61,450 nucleotides of DNA from Dehalococcoidia bacterium (GTDB lineage Bacteria; Chloroflexota; Dehalococcoidia; DSTF01; WHTK01). Location: positions 1 to 61,450 of the forward strand of contig DATLYJ010000177.1 of NCBI GenBank assembly GCA_035574915.1. Reading direction: 5' to 3'. The position numbers were made by a program, and so were the translations under genes. The notes beneath the pieces were generated by a model. The model was not told the DNA's origin. It worked only from the letters and a program-made list of their open reading frames with translations, and ran no database searches. This document shows, piece by piece, positions 17,117 to 25,941 of the stretch. Within the stretch, counting starts at the first letter, position 1, and every line of letters begins with the position of its first letter.

Positions 17117-19534
17117 GTGATCGACAAGTACGTCTGCATTCACGGCCACTTCTACCAGCCGCCGCGCGAGAACCCCTGGCTGGGCGTGATCGAGGTCCAG
17201 GACTCAGCGGCGCCCTACCACGACTGGAACGAACGCATAACGGCCGAGTGCTACCGGCCGAATTCGCGCTCTCGCATCCTCGACCACGAGGGGTGGATCG
17301 AGCAGATTGTCAACAACTACTCGCGCATCAGCTTCAACTTCGGGCCGACGCTCCTGAGTTGGTTGGACGAGTGCGCGCCGGACGTATACGAGGCCATTCT
17401 TGCGGCCGACAGAGATAGCGCCCTCCGCTTCGGCGGCCACGGGTCGGCGATTGCCCAACCCTACAACCACATGATCATGCCGCTGGCGAACAGCAGGGAT
17501 AAAAGGACACAGGTCCTCTGGGGAATCGCCGACTTCGAGCGGCGTTTCCGGCGGAGGCCCGAGGGGATGTGGCTGCCCGAGACGGCCGTAGACCTCGAGA
17601 CGCTCGACATCATGGCTGAACAGGGCATAGCGTTCACCATCCTCGAGCCGAGGCAGGCGCGACGCGTTCGCGCATTCGACCGCCCGGACTGGCGCGACGT
17701 CAGCGACGGCAGCATCGACCCGAGGCGTCCGTACCAAGTTTCGTTGCCCTCCGGCCGCACGATAGCCGTCTTCTTCTTCGACGGCCCGGCCGCGCGCGCG
17801 GTAGCCTTCGAGGGGCTGCTGGCAAGCGGCGAGAAGTTCGCGGAGCGGCTGGCAGGCCTGTTCGATCCCTCGAGAGGTCCACACCAACTCGCGCACATCG
17901 CGACCGACGGCGAGACCTACGGGCACCACCATCGCTTCGGCGACATGGCGCTCGCCTACGTCCTCGACTTCTTCGACAAAAGCCGCGACTACTCGCTCAC
18001 CAACTACGGCCGCCACCTGGAGATGTTCCCGCCCCAGCACGAGGTCGAGATCATCGAGAACACGTCCTGGAGTTGCGCCCACGGCGTGGAACGCTGGCGC
18101 GGCGACTGCGGCGACAGCACGGGGGGCGCTCCGGGCTGGAACCAGCAGTGGCGCGCGCCGCTCCGCCGGGCCCTGGACTGGTTGCGCGACGAACTCGCCC
18201 CCATGTATGAGCGGGAGGCCGCCAATCTCCTGAAAGACCCCTGGGCAGCCCGGGACGACTACATCAGCGTGATCGCAGACCGGTCGAGCGCGGCTGTCGA
18301 GGAGTTCCTCGCACGCCACGGTACGGGCCCCTTGGACCAGGCGGAACGCATCCGGGCCCTGAAGCTGCTGGAGATGCAGAACCACGCCATGCTCATGTTC
18401 ACGAGTTGCGGCTGGTTCTTCAACGACATCTCCGGGATCGAGACAATACAGGTCCTCCAATACGCCGGCCGTGCCGTACAGCTGGCCCAGGAGGTCTTCG
18501 GGGACCACATGGAGCAAAAGCTGATCTCGATGTTGGCCGAGGCCCGGAGCAACCTCCCCGAGCAGGGCGACGGCGCTCGCGTGTACGAGCGATACGTGAC
18601 CTCCGCGCGCGTGGACCTGCCGAGAGCGCTCGCGCACTACGCCGTAAGCTCGCTGTTCGACGACTATGGCTATCGCGCGAAGGTCTTCCACTACGTCGTC
18701 GAGCGCCAGGACTTCAAGCTGGAGTCGGCCGGCCGCGCGAAGCTCGCCGCTGGGCTGGCGCTGATCACGTCCGAGATCACGCAGGAGAGCATGCTCATGA
18801 GCTTCGGCGTGGTGCATCTGGGCGACCAGAACATCACTGGTGGCATGCGTCCCTATGAGAGCGCACGCGAGCACAACGACATGGTGCGCGAGCTGCACCA
18901 GACCTTCGGGCGGGGGGAGCTAACGGATGTAGTGCACCTTCTGGACCGGCTCTTTCCGGGCCGGCCTTTCTCCCTCAGGTCGCTGTTCCGGGACGAGCAG
19001 AGGAAGATCGTCCGCCAGATCATGCAGCCGGCCCTGGAAGACGCCGAGCGCGTCTACAGGGCCTTCTACGAGGAGCACATCCTCCTCTTCCGGTTCCTCG
19101 CCCACATCGACTTCCCCATACCCAATCGCTTCCGCGCCGCGGCGGACTTCGCCCTGCACCTAGAGCTGCGCCGGGAACTTCAGAAGCTGGACCTGGACCA
19201 GGAACGGATCGCGCTCATTCTGGAGGAGGCCCGCCTCGTGGCGATCGAGATCGACACGGAGGGCGTGGGCTTCGAGGTGCAGCAGAAAGTCGACAAGCTC
19301 GCCGCGGCGTTTGCTGCCAGGCCGGAAGATCCGGCGACGGCGCGTCGCCTCCTCGAGACAATCGAGGTCGCGGACCTGGCGAAGCTGCCCATCGACCTCG
19401 GGGAGGCGCAGAACGCCGTGTGGGACGTGACGCGTTCCGAGCCGCCGGCCTACGAACCCGCTTCGGAGGCGGTAGCCCTCGTCCAGAAGCTGGCAAGCCG
19501 GCTCAAGGTGAGGTTGCCGGCCCGCCAGGGTTAG
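17117..19534 (+). CDS. GH57 family glycoside hydrolase with DUF3536 domain
   Basis: An 805-residue GH57 enzyme of the type that acts on alpha-glucans (amylase or 4-alpha-glucanotransferase). It opens with CIHGHFYQPPRENPW, the GH57 His-containing motif, then ISFNFGPTLLSWL, GHGSAIAQPYNH and the nucleophile Glu155 in GMWLPETAVD, and ATDGETYGHHHRFGD as the region carrying the catalytic Asp. From about residue 330 the C-terminal half matches the DUF3536 helical extension (CAHGVERWRGDCG). It is the last gene of the glucan operon and probably trims or remodels GlgE/GlgB product. The start GTG 17117 gives the family N-terminus. Its stop overlaps the convergent lactonase stop by 3 bases. Confidence 0.92.
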   Translation: MIDKYVCIHGHFYQPPRENPWLGVIEVQDSAAPYHDWNERITAECYRPNSRSRILDHEGWIEQIVNNYSRISFNFGPTLLSWLDECAPDVYEAILAADRDSALRFGGHGSAIAQPYNHMIMPLANSRDKRTQVLWGIADFERRFRRRPEGMWLPETAVDLETLDIMAEQGIAFTILEPRQARRVRAFDRPDWRDVSDGSIDPRRPYQVSLPSGRTIAVFFFDGPAARAVAFEGLLASGEKFAERLAGLFDPSRGPHQLAHIATDGETYGHHHRFGDMALAYVLDFFDKSRDYSLTNYGRHLEMFPPQHEVEIIENTSWSCAHGVERWRGDCGDSTGGAPGWNQQWRAPLRRALDWLRDELAPMYEREAANLLKDPWAARDDYISVIADRSSAAVEEFLARHGTGPLDQAERIRALKLLEMQNHAMLMFTSCGWFFNDISGIETIQVLQYAGRAVQLAQEVFGDHMEQKLISMLAEARSNLPEQGDGARVYERYVTSARVDLPRALAHYAVSSLFDDYGYRAKVFHYVVERQDFKLESAGRAKLAAGLALITSEITQESMLMSFGVVHLGDQNITGGMRPYESAREHNDMVRELHQTFGRGELTDVVHLLDRLFPGRPFSLRSLFRDEQRKIVRQIMQPALEDAERVYRAFYEEHILLFRFLAHIDFPIPNRFRAAADFALHLELRRELQKLDLDQERIALILEEARLVAIEIDTEGVGFEVQQKVDKLAAAFAARPEDPATARRLLETIEVADLAKLPIDLGEAQNAVWDVTRSEPPAYEPASEAVALVQKLASRLKVRLPARQG

Positions 19535-20436
19535 CGCGGCGGCACAGGCTGCCCGGCGACTTTGAGGCGCACACGGTAGACGGAGGTCTGCGCCGTCACG
19601 AATAGCGTGCGCCAGTCCTCGCCGCCGAAGCCGCAGTTCGCCGGATTCTCCGCCACGGCGATCTGGCCAAGGAGCCGCCCGGAGGGGTCATAGACCCAGA
19701 CGCCCTGCGGCCGGCTCGACGTCACGTAGAGGTTGCCGCGCTCGTCCAGTTTGATGCCGTCCGGCCTGGCCACCACGCCCTCGTGCTCGGTATGGACGAA
19801 CACCCGCTCGTTCGCCAGCGGCCCGTCAGGCGTGACGTCGAAGGCGCGGACGTGGGCCCGGTCGGTGTCGGCGACGAACAGCGTGCGGCCGTCCGTAGAG
19901 AGGGCTATGCCGTTGGGCCGGACGAAGTCGTCGACGAGCAGCGTCAAGACGCCGGTCGCCGGCGAGAATCGGAAGACGCCGAAGAAGCCAAGCTCGCCCG
20001 GTGCGAAGGTGCCGTCTGGCTGACGCAGGCCATACGGCGGGTCCGTGAAGTAGACGTCGCCCAAGGCCGAGACGACGACGTCATTCGGGCTGTTCAGCCG
20101 CCGCCCCTCGTAGCGGTCGACGAGGGTCTCGACAGGGCCTCCTGGCTGGCCGTAGCTGACGCGGCGGTTCGTGTGCTCGCAGGTAAGGAGCGCCCCATCC
20201 GCGTCGATGGTGTTGCCGTTGGCACCGCCGCTTGGCTCGCGGAGGACGCGGAGGCCCCGGTCCGGCGACCACTCGTACATTCGGTCTGCTGGGATGTCGC
20301 TGAAGATGAGGACATCGCGGCGGCTGTCCCAGACCGGACCCTCGGTGAAGACGAAGCCGCCGGCCACCTTCTCCGCCTCAGCTTCGAGGTCGACGATCTC
20401 GCGGAATTCAGGCCTGACGGCGACAATTGCCGGCAT
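19531..20436 (-). CDS. SMP-30/gluconolactonase family protein
   Basis: A 301-residue six-bladed propeller of the SMP-30/LRE family, whose members hydrolyse sugar lactones or related esters using a bound divalent metal. Marks are FTEGPVWDSRRDVLIFSDI (metal-ligand Glu), RRLNSPNDVVVSALGDVYFT (Asn and Asp ligands), RPNGIALSTDGRTLFVADTD and RPDGIKLDERGNLYVTSS. No signal peptide is seen, so it is probably cytoplasmic. The start ATG 20436 has GGAGAGGAC upstream. It is convergent with the GH57 gene and divergent from the permease; a role in sugar-acid metabolism is plausible but not shown by context. Confidence 0.9.
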   Translation of the reverse strand: MPAIVAVRPEFREIVDLEAEAEKVAGGFVFTEGPVWDSRRDVLIFSDIPADRMYEWSPDRGLRVLREPSGGANGNTIDADGALLTCEHTNRRVSYGQPGGPVETLVDRYEGRRLNSPNDVVVSALGDVYFTDPPYGLRQPDGTFAPGELGFFGVFRFSPATGVLTLLVDDFVRPNGIALSTDGRTLFVADTDRAHVRAFDVTPDGPLANERVFVHTEHEGVVARPDGIKLDERGNLYVTSSRPQGVWVYDPSGRLLGQIAVAENPANCGFGGEDWRTLFVTAQTSVYRVRLKVAGQPVPPR

Positions 20437-20570
20437 GAGTCCTCTCCTAAGCGAGCGCTTTGGGCCTCAGCAGGCCGGGCGGCGATGCCGGCCCTCGCCA
20501 GCCGCGCTGGCCCCACCGCGCGAGGGCGCGGGACAATGTGTACAGTGCTGAGTATGGGACGGCCACGCTC

Positions 20571-21776
20571 GTGATCAGACTCGAAGTCTCGTACAGGGGC
20601 ATCATCGTAATCCTGCTCGCCCTGGCGACGTTCTGGGCGCTGACCGAACTGTGGCCGGTCATACTGCTGGTCCTGACCTCGCTGATCATCATGATTGGGG
20701 TCCTGCCCTACGTGGAGGCATTAGTCGCGCGGGGCATCCCCCGCAGCCTGGCAGTCCTGGCGCTGGTGCTTACCTTCCTCGTCATCATGGCGGCGCTTTT
20801 CAGCGCGGTCGTTCCCGTGATGATCGACGAGTTCCAGGACCTGCGCAATAACCTGCCGCAGTCGGGCCGGGAGATTGACGAGCTGCTCGGGAGCCTGGGG
20901 ATCGACACGAACCTCGAGCAGCGGGCACGCGAGGTCAACTGGAACGAACTGATCTCCGGCCGCGCGGCTGTCGACTACGGCCAGCGGGTGCTGAGCGCCA
21001 CCCTGTCGCTGATAACCGTCGTCGTCATGACGGCATATCTCCTCCTGGAAATGCCGAACCTGGCGCGTTTCCTGTACCAGTTCATCCCGGCCGACAAAGA
21101 AGAGGACTACGACAGGCTCTTTCAGGACATGAGCCGGGTGGTGGGCGGCTACCTGCGGGGGCAATTCATAACCTCCCTGACCATCGGCGTCTACACCTTC
21201 GTCGTGCTGCGGATCATCGGCATCCCCAACCCGCTGGCATTCGCTGTGGTGGCGGCCTTCGCGGACATAATCCCCATTGTCGGCGCCTTCATCGCGATCA
21301 TCCCGCCCGTCGCCGCGGCGCTGCAGGAGTCGTCCACGCAGGCGCTGATCGTGCTCGGACTCCTTATGGCCTACCAGCAGTTCGAGGACCGCTTCTTCGT
21401 GCCGAGGGTCTACGGGCGGACCCTTAACCTGCCGCCGGTGATCGTCCTCATCGCGGTCCTGGCCGGCGCGGAACTCCTGGGCATCACCGGCGTGCTGCTG
21501 GCGCTGCCGTTGACGGCGGCCGGCCGCGTCTGGCTGGACTACGCCCTTCGCCTGAGGGGAGTGTCGCTGAGCCCCGTCGAGCCGGAGGTTGCACCGGCAG
21601 CAGAGGGCGAGCAGCCGTTTGCACCGGACACGGAGCCTGAGAAGCCGGCCGAGCCGCCGCGGACATCACTCACCGCGCTGGCCGGGCGGCGCCTGCCGCG
21701 CCTTCGCCGTGGCCGTGAGGGCGCACCGGAGGCGCCCCAGACCCCGGCCCAGGGCCAAGCGGAGGGCACCCGATAG
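20571..21776 (+). CDS. AI-2E/PerM family membrane transporter
   Basis: A 401-residue polytopic protein of the AI-2E family (PF01594). Hydrophobic segments are evident in the first 80 residues (ILLALATFWALTELW, VILLVLTSLIIMIGVLPYV, SLAVLALVLTFLVIMAALF), followed by an amphipathic region (LRNNLPQSGREIDELLGSL) and a C-terminal membrane cluster with the family motif DIIPIVGAFIAIIPP and QQFEDRFFVPRVYGR. The last 65 residues are a Pro/Glu/Arg-rich cytoplasmic tail. GTG 20571 (MIRLEVSYRG) was preferred over the far-upstream start because the preceding codons read as low-complexity. The family name does not prove autoinducer export; many members are Na+/H+ antiporters or unknown. Confidence 0.85.
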   Translation: MIRLEVSYRGIIVILLALATFWALTELWPVILLVLTSLIIMIGVLPYVEALVARGIPRSLAVLALVLTFLVIMAALFSAVVPVMIDEFQDLRNNLPQSGREIDELLGSLGIDTNLEQRAREVNWNELISGRAAVDYGQRVLSATLSLITVVVMTAYLLLEMPNLARFLYQFIPADKEEDYDRLFQDMSRVVGGYLRGQFITSLTIGVYTFVVLRIIGIPNPLAFAVVAAFADIIPIVGAFIAIIPPVAAALQESSTQALIVLGLLMAYQQFEDRFFVPRVYGRTLNLPPVIVLIAVLAGAELLGITGVLLALPLTAAGRVWLDYALRLRGVSLSPVEPEVAPAAEGEQPFAPDTEPEKPAEPPRTSLTALAGRRLPRLRRGREGAPEAPQTPAQGQAEGTR

Positions 21777-21971
21777 GCTCGATCCGGCCACAGCGCCGCC
21801 CTGCTGCTCGACGTGGTCCACTCCGCGCCTGGTAGCCGCGGCCTGCCGGACGCCCGGGCCGTGGGAGGAGGTCTTGTGGCAGGGAGAGCTCGCACGCGGC
21901 CGGGGGCGCGGGGCGCCAGTCAGGGTCCCTCGGCGGCGGCGTGACGATGCTGTCCCTGGCCAGGCTCCAGG

Positions 21972-22400
21972 TCAGCTTGATTGGCTATGACTACAGGCTC
22001 TGAGAAGCCCGCTAATGGAGCCGGCCCGCTGGATAACGGCGGCCAGGTCCCGGGCCGAGGCCACGCCGAGCCGGATCACCGTCGAGTGCCCTGGGCCGGG
22101 CAGGACAAGCCGCGTCGCTGGACAGGCGCGGGCGGCTCTCCTGATGGCGGCGGCCACCTCCGGCGGACACGCCAGCCCGGCAGCCTCACCGGCGTGGGTC
22201 ACGGCGATTCCTTGCAGCAGCGCCGCGGCATCATCGATGCTCGCGGCGCAGTACAGGCCGTGCAGCCGCCCTGCATGCGGCTCGCCGTGCGCCAACGAGA
22301 GCGAGGTGCGGAGGAGATGAAGGGTGACCGCACCCGGGCTGCGGTCCAGCAGGAACACCTCGCGCGGCGATCTGGGAGCGGATTCTAGTTCTCTTTCCAT
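21972..22400 (-). CDS. Hypothetical protein
   Basis: A 142-residue frame from ATG 22400 with balanced composition and alternating hydrophobic pattern: EVFLLDRSPGAVTLHLLRTS, a middle stretch GLYCAASIDDAAALLQGIAV and ATRLVLPGPGHSTVIRLGV, suggesting an alpha/beta fold. I recognise no family. It stands alone, with 195 bases without features to the permease gene on one side and about 450 bases on the other. No convincing SD is visible. It may be a real orphan or a long chance frame. Confidence 0.4.
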   Translation of the reverse strand: MERELESAPRSPREVFLLDRSPGAVTLHLLRTSLSLAHGEPHAGRLHGLYCAASIDDAAALLQGIAVTHAGEAAGLACPPEVAAAIRRAARACPATRLVLPGPGHSTVIRLGVASARDLAAVIQRAGSISGLLRACSHSQSS

Positions 22401-22855
22401 GACCCAAACCTAAGGCCGGCCCATTAGTGCCACATGAACGCCGGTTAACGTTTCCCTAAATGTCAGCGCTGGCGGTCGCAGGACCGCATCCGCGGCTCGC
22501 TGCGGGCGCCAGGCGGGCCCGGGCGCGGGCTTTGTCCGGGCGTGGCTGGTCGGTCCGGAGGAGGAGCCGGACGCCACGAGGTTGCCGAGTCCGATTAGAC
22601 CCCGGCCACTTAGCAGCTAGGACGCATGTCGTCTGGCAGGCCGAACCGCCTCGAGCTCCGTCAGGCATCCGGCACTCCTGCCCCCGGAAGCCCGGCGCGC
22701 GCCGGAGGGTCCAACTCCGGTGATCGAGGCTCCTTAGCTCACGATAGTAACCACATACTCCGAGGCCTCGGCGCGGATGACCGGCTCCACTTTGTGCGCC
22801 TCGCATAGGCGCAGCATGTGAGACCTGCGCCCGCTCCAACCGCACGATTTGCCAG
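22401..22855. other. Intergenic stretch, no firm gene
   Basis: No convincing gene. A 47-codon minus-strand frame (22734-22877) ends in a coding-like segment (CEAHKVEPVIRAEASEYVV) with GC-rich third positions and could be a gene remnant or a microprotein; its start lies inside the next pseudogene. Otherwise only low-complexity Arg/Pro/Gly-type frames are seen, and no RNA structure that I recognise. Confidence 0.5.
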
Positions 22856-23669
22856 ATGGGCCAACAGACGCCGTCATCCCAAGAAGTCGTAGTGCTGCAC
22901 CTCTCTCAAAACACGCTCTAGCGGAGCCAATACGGGTACTCTATCGGCGGAAACAACCGCTTCCACGCGCCGACGGTTTCGTTCGTGCTCAAGCCGTGGC
23001 ACTTCGCCTTGTTGGCGTTCGTCGCTGGTGTTGGCTTGACCGCCCTCGTAGCTGTCGTTCTGACATCTGGCGACGGCAAAACCCTCAGCGGGCGCAGCGC
23101 CGGCGACTTCTGAGCCGGCAGCGAGTTTGCAGACCCCTTCGCAACCGGCCCCGCAGCAACAGGCGCCTGTCCAACCGAATCCAGAACCGACGAGCGTGCC
23201 GGCTGTCCAGGCCGGGACACCTCCAATTCGGACCTGTGCAGAGATTCGCGCGTCCGGAAGCTACAACAGCGATGCAGAGCGAACATTCTTCTTAACCAAC
23301 TGCGCTGCAACGCCGCAGGCCGCCGCTCCCTCATCGCCAAACCAGAACCCTGCTCCCGCGGCCCCGTCAGCGCCAGAAGGTTGCTTCGTCACAGCGCCAA
23401 TATTCGACAACACAATCCTTCCCAACCAGTCGGCCTCAATAGCAGCGCGGTTTACATGCAATGGGTCGCCAGTTGCGGGCGTGCCCATGCTGTTTACGGT
23501 CTACTCGGATCTTGGTACGCGATCCTCCTGCTCGGCTTCGACCAGCAGCACTGGATTTGGTAGTTGTTCGGCTGTCATTCCGAGAGCGAACCGCTCCATT
23601 CTCATGGAGGTCTGTATTAGCTGGCAAGGAACGGTGTACTGTAACGACGAGGTGTTTACGAGAAATTAG
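22856..23669 (+). pseudogene. Membrane-anchored protein with Pro-rich linker and Ig-like domain, disrupted
   Basis: The pieces read as one exported protein. From about 22922 a frame gives a transmembrane helix (KPWHFALLAFVAGVGLTALV). At the AAAA run 23078-23081 this frame dies, and one base over a second frame continues as PSAGAAPATSEPAAS, a Pro/Gln/Ala linker, a Cys motif (TCAEIRASGSYNSDAERTFF), a second linker and a Cys-rich Ig-like (Big-type) domain with PVAGVPMLFTVYSD, ending at 23669. In the first frame a TAG (22919-22921) also separates the helix from a possible ATG at 22856. The second frame alone could start at TTG 23127 and give a 180-residue protein without a signal. Two disruptions favour a pseudogene. 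Confidence 0.55.
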
Positions 23670-23952
23670 CTGACCCGACTACAAGGGTTCTTCCCGAGGG
23701 AGATCTGCAGCCTATGCTGGCATGATGTGGAGTTCGGGCAGGATGGCTCTCCGTCGGGATCAATCGCCACCCCTCGACGCTGGCGCTTTCGCCAGTTTGC
23801 AAGCTCGGAAACAGCAGCACCGTCGTGTCGGTGGACGTGTACAGCCTCACGCCCTGGCTGAGAGGGACAGCCACGCCGCCGATGCCGTGGCCGCCCTCTT
23901 TGCACCCCCTCAAGGAAGGAATCTCGCAAACGCACGGCTGATTTTGGCTCAT
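23656..23952 (-). CDS. Hypothetical protein, possibly a fragment
   Basis: A 98-codon frame from ATG 23952. The central part (GGVAVPLSQGVRLYTSTDTT, then VLLFPSLQTGESASVEGWRL) has regular beta-strand periodicity and GC-rich third positions, like the extracellular beta domains in neighbouring accessory genes. The final third is less convincing. It lacks a signal peptide and ends 13 bases inside the pseudogene on the other strand. It is the only candidate in the 344 bases between that pseudogene and tRNA-Ala. Confidence 0.3.
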   Translation of the reverse strand: MSQNQPCVCEIPSLRGCKEGGHGIGGVAVPLSQGVRLYTSTDTTVLLFPSLQTGESASVEGWRLIPTESHPARTPHHASIGCRSPSGRTLVVGSANFS

Positions 23953-24012
23953 GGCCCTGCGCGTTCATGGTAGAAGCCGGCTTCTAGAGCCGGCTTCTGA
24001 ATCTGCGAATTC

Positions 24013-24088
24013 TGGTGGAGCTGGGGGGATTCGAACCCCCTACCTTTTGACTGCCAGTCAAACGCTCTCCCAATTGAGCTACAGCCCC
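24013..24088 (-). tRNA. tRNA-Ala (anticodon GGC)
   Basis: On the minus strand a complete 76-nt cloverleaf: acceptor GGGGCTG paired with CAGCTCC, D arm GCTC/GAGC, anticodon stem TTTGA/TCAAA with loop CTGGCAG (anticodon GGC, reads GCC), T arm GGGGG-TTCGAAT-CCCCC, discriminator A and encoded CCA. The third acceptor pair is G-T, the G3:U70 wobble that defines alanine identity, which confirms the assignment. Confidence 0.97.
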
Positions 24089-24239
24089 AGCGACTACAGC
24101 CTAGCATAGCGGCAACGCCGAGTGCAGCGGCGGCGTCCAGGCCCCAGCCCTGGTCGCGAGGACGCACCCCGCGCCGGACGAGAGGTTTCCGCCGGCCCTT
24201 GCTGGGCGCGTTTGCCCGGGTGCGGCTATCATCCGGGCG

Positions 24240-24860
24240 ATGTCGACGGAAGAGGCGATCATCGCGGCGGCACGGGTCGCCGGTTCCCTGCTCGTGCTGC
24301 GCTGGGCCTTCGTGGGCGGGGTCATCGCCGTGCTGGTTGACCTCTCGGACCTCTTCATGATGAACCTGCTGCAGCTCGGCGGCGTGAGCAACTACCAGGC
24401 GTTCGACAAGTGGCTGGACCAGGTCTACATGGCCTGCTTCCTGTTGGTGGCGCTGCGTTGGCCGGGCCCGGCGCGCGAAGTGTCCGTCGCGCTCTACGGC
24501 TTCAGGTTGGTCGGTTTCGTGGCGTTCGAGGCGACCCACTCGCGCGAGGTCCTGGTAGCCTTCCCGAACGTCTTCGAGTTCTGGTTCCTGTTCGCCGCCT
24601 ACCTGGCGCCGCAGGCGGCGCCCCAGGCGGCGCCGGTCGCTGTGCCGGCCGACGTGTCGACGCCGGCGCGCGCCGTGTCCCGTCGCCGACTCCTTGGAAG
24701 GAGGTTCCAGTTCACGAACAGGAACCTCGCTCTGGCGCTGTTGGTCCTTCTCGCGCTGAAGGAGGTCCAGGAGGTCGCGATCCACTGGCTGAAAGTCTTC
24801 GATAGCTTCACGGCGGTCGAAGCAGTCCAGGCGATCTGGGACTGGGTCACGCCTTTCTGA
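24240..24860 (+). CDS. Multi-spanning membrane protein of unknown function
   Basis: A 206-residue protein with about four hydrophobic segments: AGSLLVLRWAFVGGVIAVLV, VYMACFLLVALRW, VLVAFPNVFEFWFLFAAYL and NLALALLVLLALKEV. Between the third and fourth is a PQAAPQAAP linker followed by an Arg-rich stretch (SRRRLLGRR) that is probably cytoplasmic. I recognise no family. ATG 24240 is the only good start; the upstream sequence has GGGCGA rather than a clear SD. It converges on the SIMPL gene with 8 bases between stops. Confidence 0.7.
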   Translation: MSTEEAIIAAARVAGSLLVLRWAFVGGVIAVLVDLSDLFMMNLLQLGGVSNYQAFDKWLDQVYMACFLLVALRWPGPAREVSVALYGFRLVGFVAFEATHSREVLVAFPNVFEFWFLFAAYLAPQAAPQAAPVAVPADVSTPARAVSRRRLLGRRFQFTNRNLALALLVLLALKEVQEVAIHWLKVFDSFTAVEAVQAIWDWVTPF

Positions 24861-24868
24861 CGCCGGCA

Positions 24869-25663
24869 CTACTTCTCGAGGTCGTAGATCACGTTGGCGG
24901 TGACGACGATGTCATTCAGGCCGACCACGATCTCGGGCGACTGCTGGAATGGTGGACCGCCGCCCGTCCGCGGGGCGGAGATTGCGCGGCCACCCGAGAA
25001 CTCATAGCCAAACTGGGGTATCTGGGTGAACGTGCTCACCTGCCGGACTCCCGCCAGGCGCACACCGAGGGCCGCGGCCTGAGTCTCCGCCTTCTTGCGG
25101 GCGTCCTCGAGCGCCCTGATGCGCGCGTCCTGGACCGCTTGCTCTGGCTTCTCGACGGTGAAGCGGATACCGCTGATCAGCACGGTTGGCGCGGCCGCCG
25201 AGATCACGCCATCGATGATGCGGTCCACGCGAGACAGATCGCGGATGCGCGCCTGCAGGCTGCTCAGGACGCAGGCCTGGATCGGTCCCGGATCGGCGAC
25301 CGGCGCCGGAGCGGGCGCGCCAGGGAATGACGGCTGCGGGTTCGGCGAGCTCTGATCACAAGTCCGCCCCCAACCGTAACGCAGCACGAACTGAGAAGTC
25401 TGAATGTCCTCGGATGCCACTCCGCTCTCGCGCAGGACGGCCAGGACCTTGGCCAGCGCGTCCGAGGCCTGGGTCCGGGCCGCATCTGCGACCGGCGACT
25501 GGGCCTCGATCCCCAGGACCAACAATGCGATGTCCGGCTTGGCCTGCACTAAGCCAACGCCCTGGACCTGAAACCCTTCGGAGTACAAAGGCTGCCTGGC
25601 GTCTACGCGCGTACAGCCTGCAATGGTTAGCGCCACCAGCATGGCAAAGCAAATCGACCGCAC
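24869..25663 (-). CDS. SIMPL (DUF541) domain lipoprotein
   Basis: A 264-residue exported protein with a lipobox (AMLVALTIAGC, Cys near residue 16) and a SIMPL domain: FQVQGVGLVQAKPDIALLVLG, SDALAKVLAVLRESGVASED, IQTSQFVLRYGW, and near the end IVVGLNDIVVTANVIYDLE, with the conserved helix ARIRALEDARKKAETQAAAL. Family members form membrane-linked oligomeric rings of mostly unknown function. GTG 25663 was chosen because GGAGGGGG sits seven bases upstream and it places the signal peptide at the N-terminus; an ATG 17 codons upstream is less likely. An insertion with GAPAPAPVADPG and two Cys interrupts the domain. Confidence 0.87.
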   Translation of the reverse strand: MRSICFAMLVALTIAGCTRVDARQPLYSEGFQVQGVGLVQAKPDIALLVLGIEAQSPVADAARTQASDALAKVLAVLRESGVASEDIQTSQFVLRYGWGRTCDQSSPNPQPSFPGAPAPAPVADPGPIQACVLSSLQARIRDLSRVDRIIDGVISAAAPTVLISGIRFTVEKPEQAVQDARIRALEDARKKAETQAAALGVRLAGVRQVSTFTQIPQFGYEFSGGRAISAPRTGGGPPFQQSPEIVVGLNDIVVTANVIYDLEK

Positions 25664-25941
25664 CGCTTCCCCCTCCGCTAACAGTCTTCGACACAGGCGA
25701 TAACGCTGGTACAAGCCGCGTGGTTAACGACTTTCCGTCGCCGCGAGCCTGGTGATAGACGATTGATAGGCCCGCGGCAGGCGCCGACGGAGGGCGAGAC
25801 CCGTGATCGCTACCGGGGCGCCAAACTGCCATACTCCTGCCATAACGGTGTCAGCAATGCTCGCCCTGAATACGACATCCTGACACTATGCTGGCAGCAG
25901 TCCTCCCTTACTGTGGCGCAAAACCTCGAGGAGGGGGCGTG

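Noticed and set aside
20571-21776. A quorum-sensing (autoinducer-2) exporter.
   Set aside because: The family name is historical; no luxS or AI-2 genes are nearby and many members have other transport roles.
23949-24869. A 306-codon minus-strand frame that crosses tRNA-Ala and the membrane-protein gene.
   Set aside because: It translates the tRNA and the antisense of the membrane protein; the tRNA structure and plus-strand protein are convincing.
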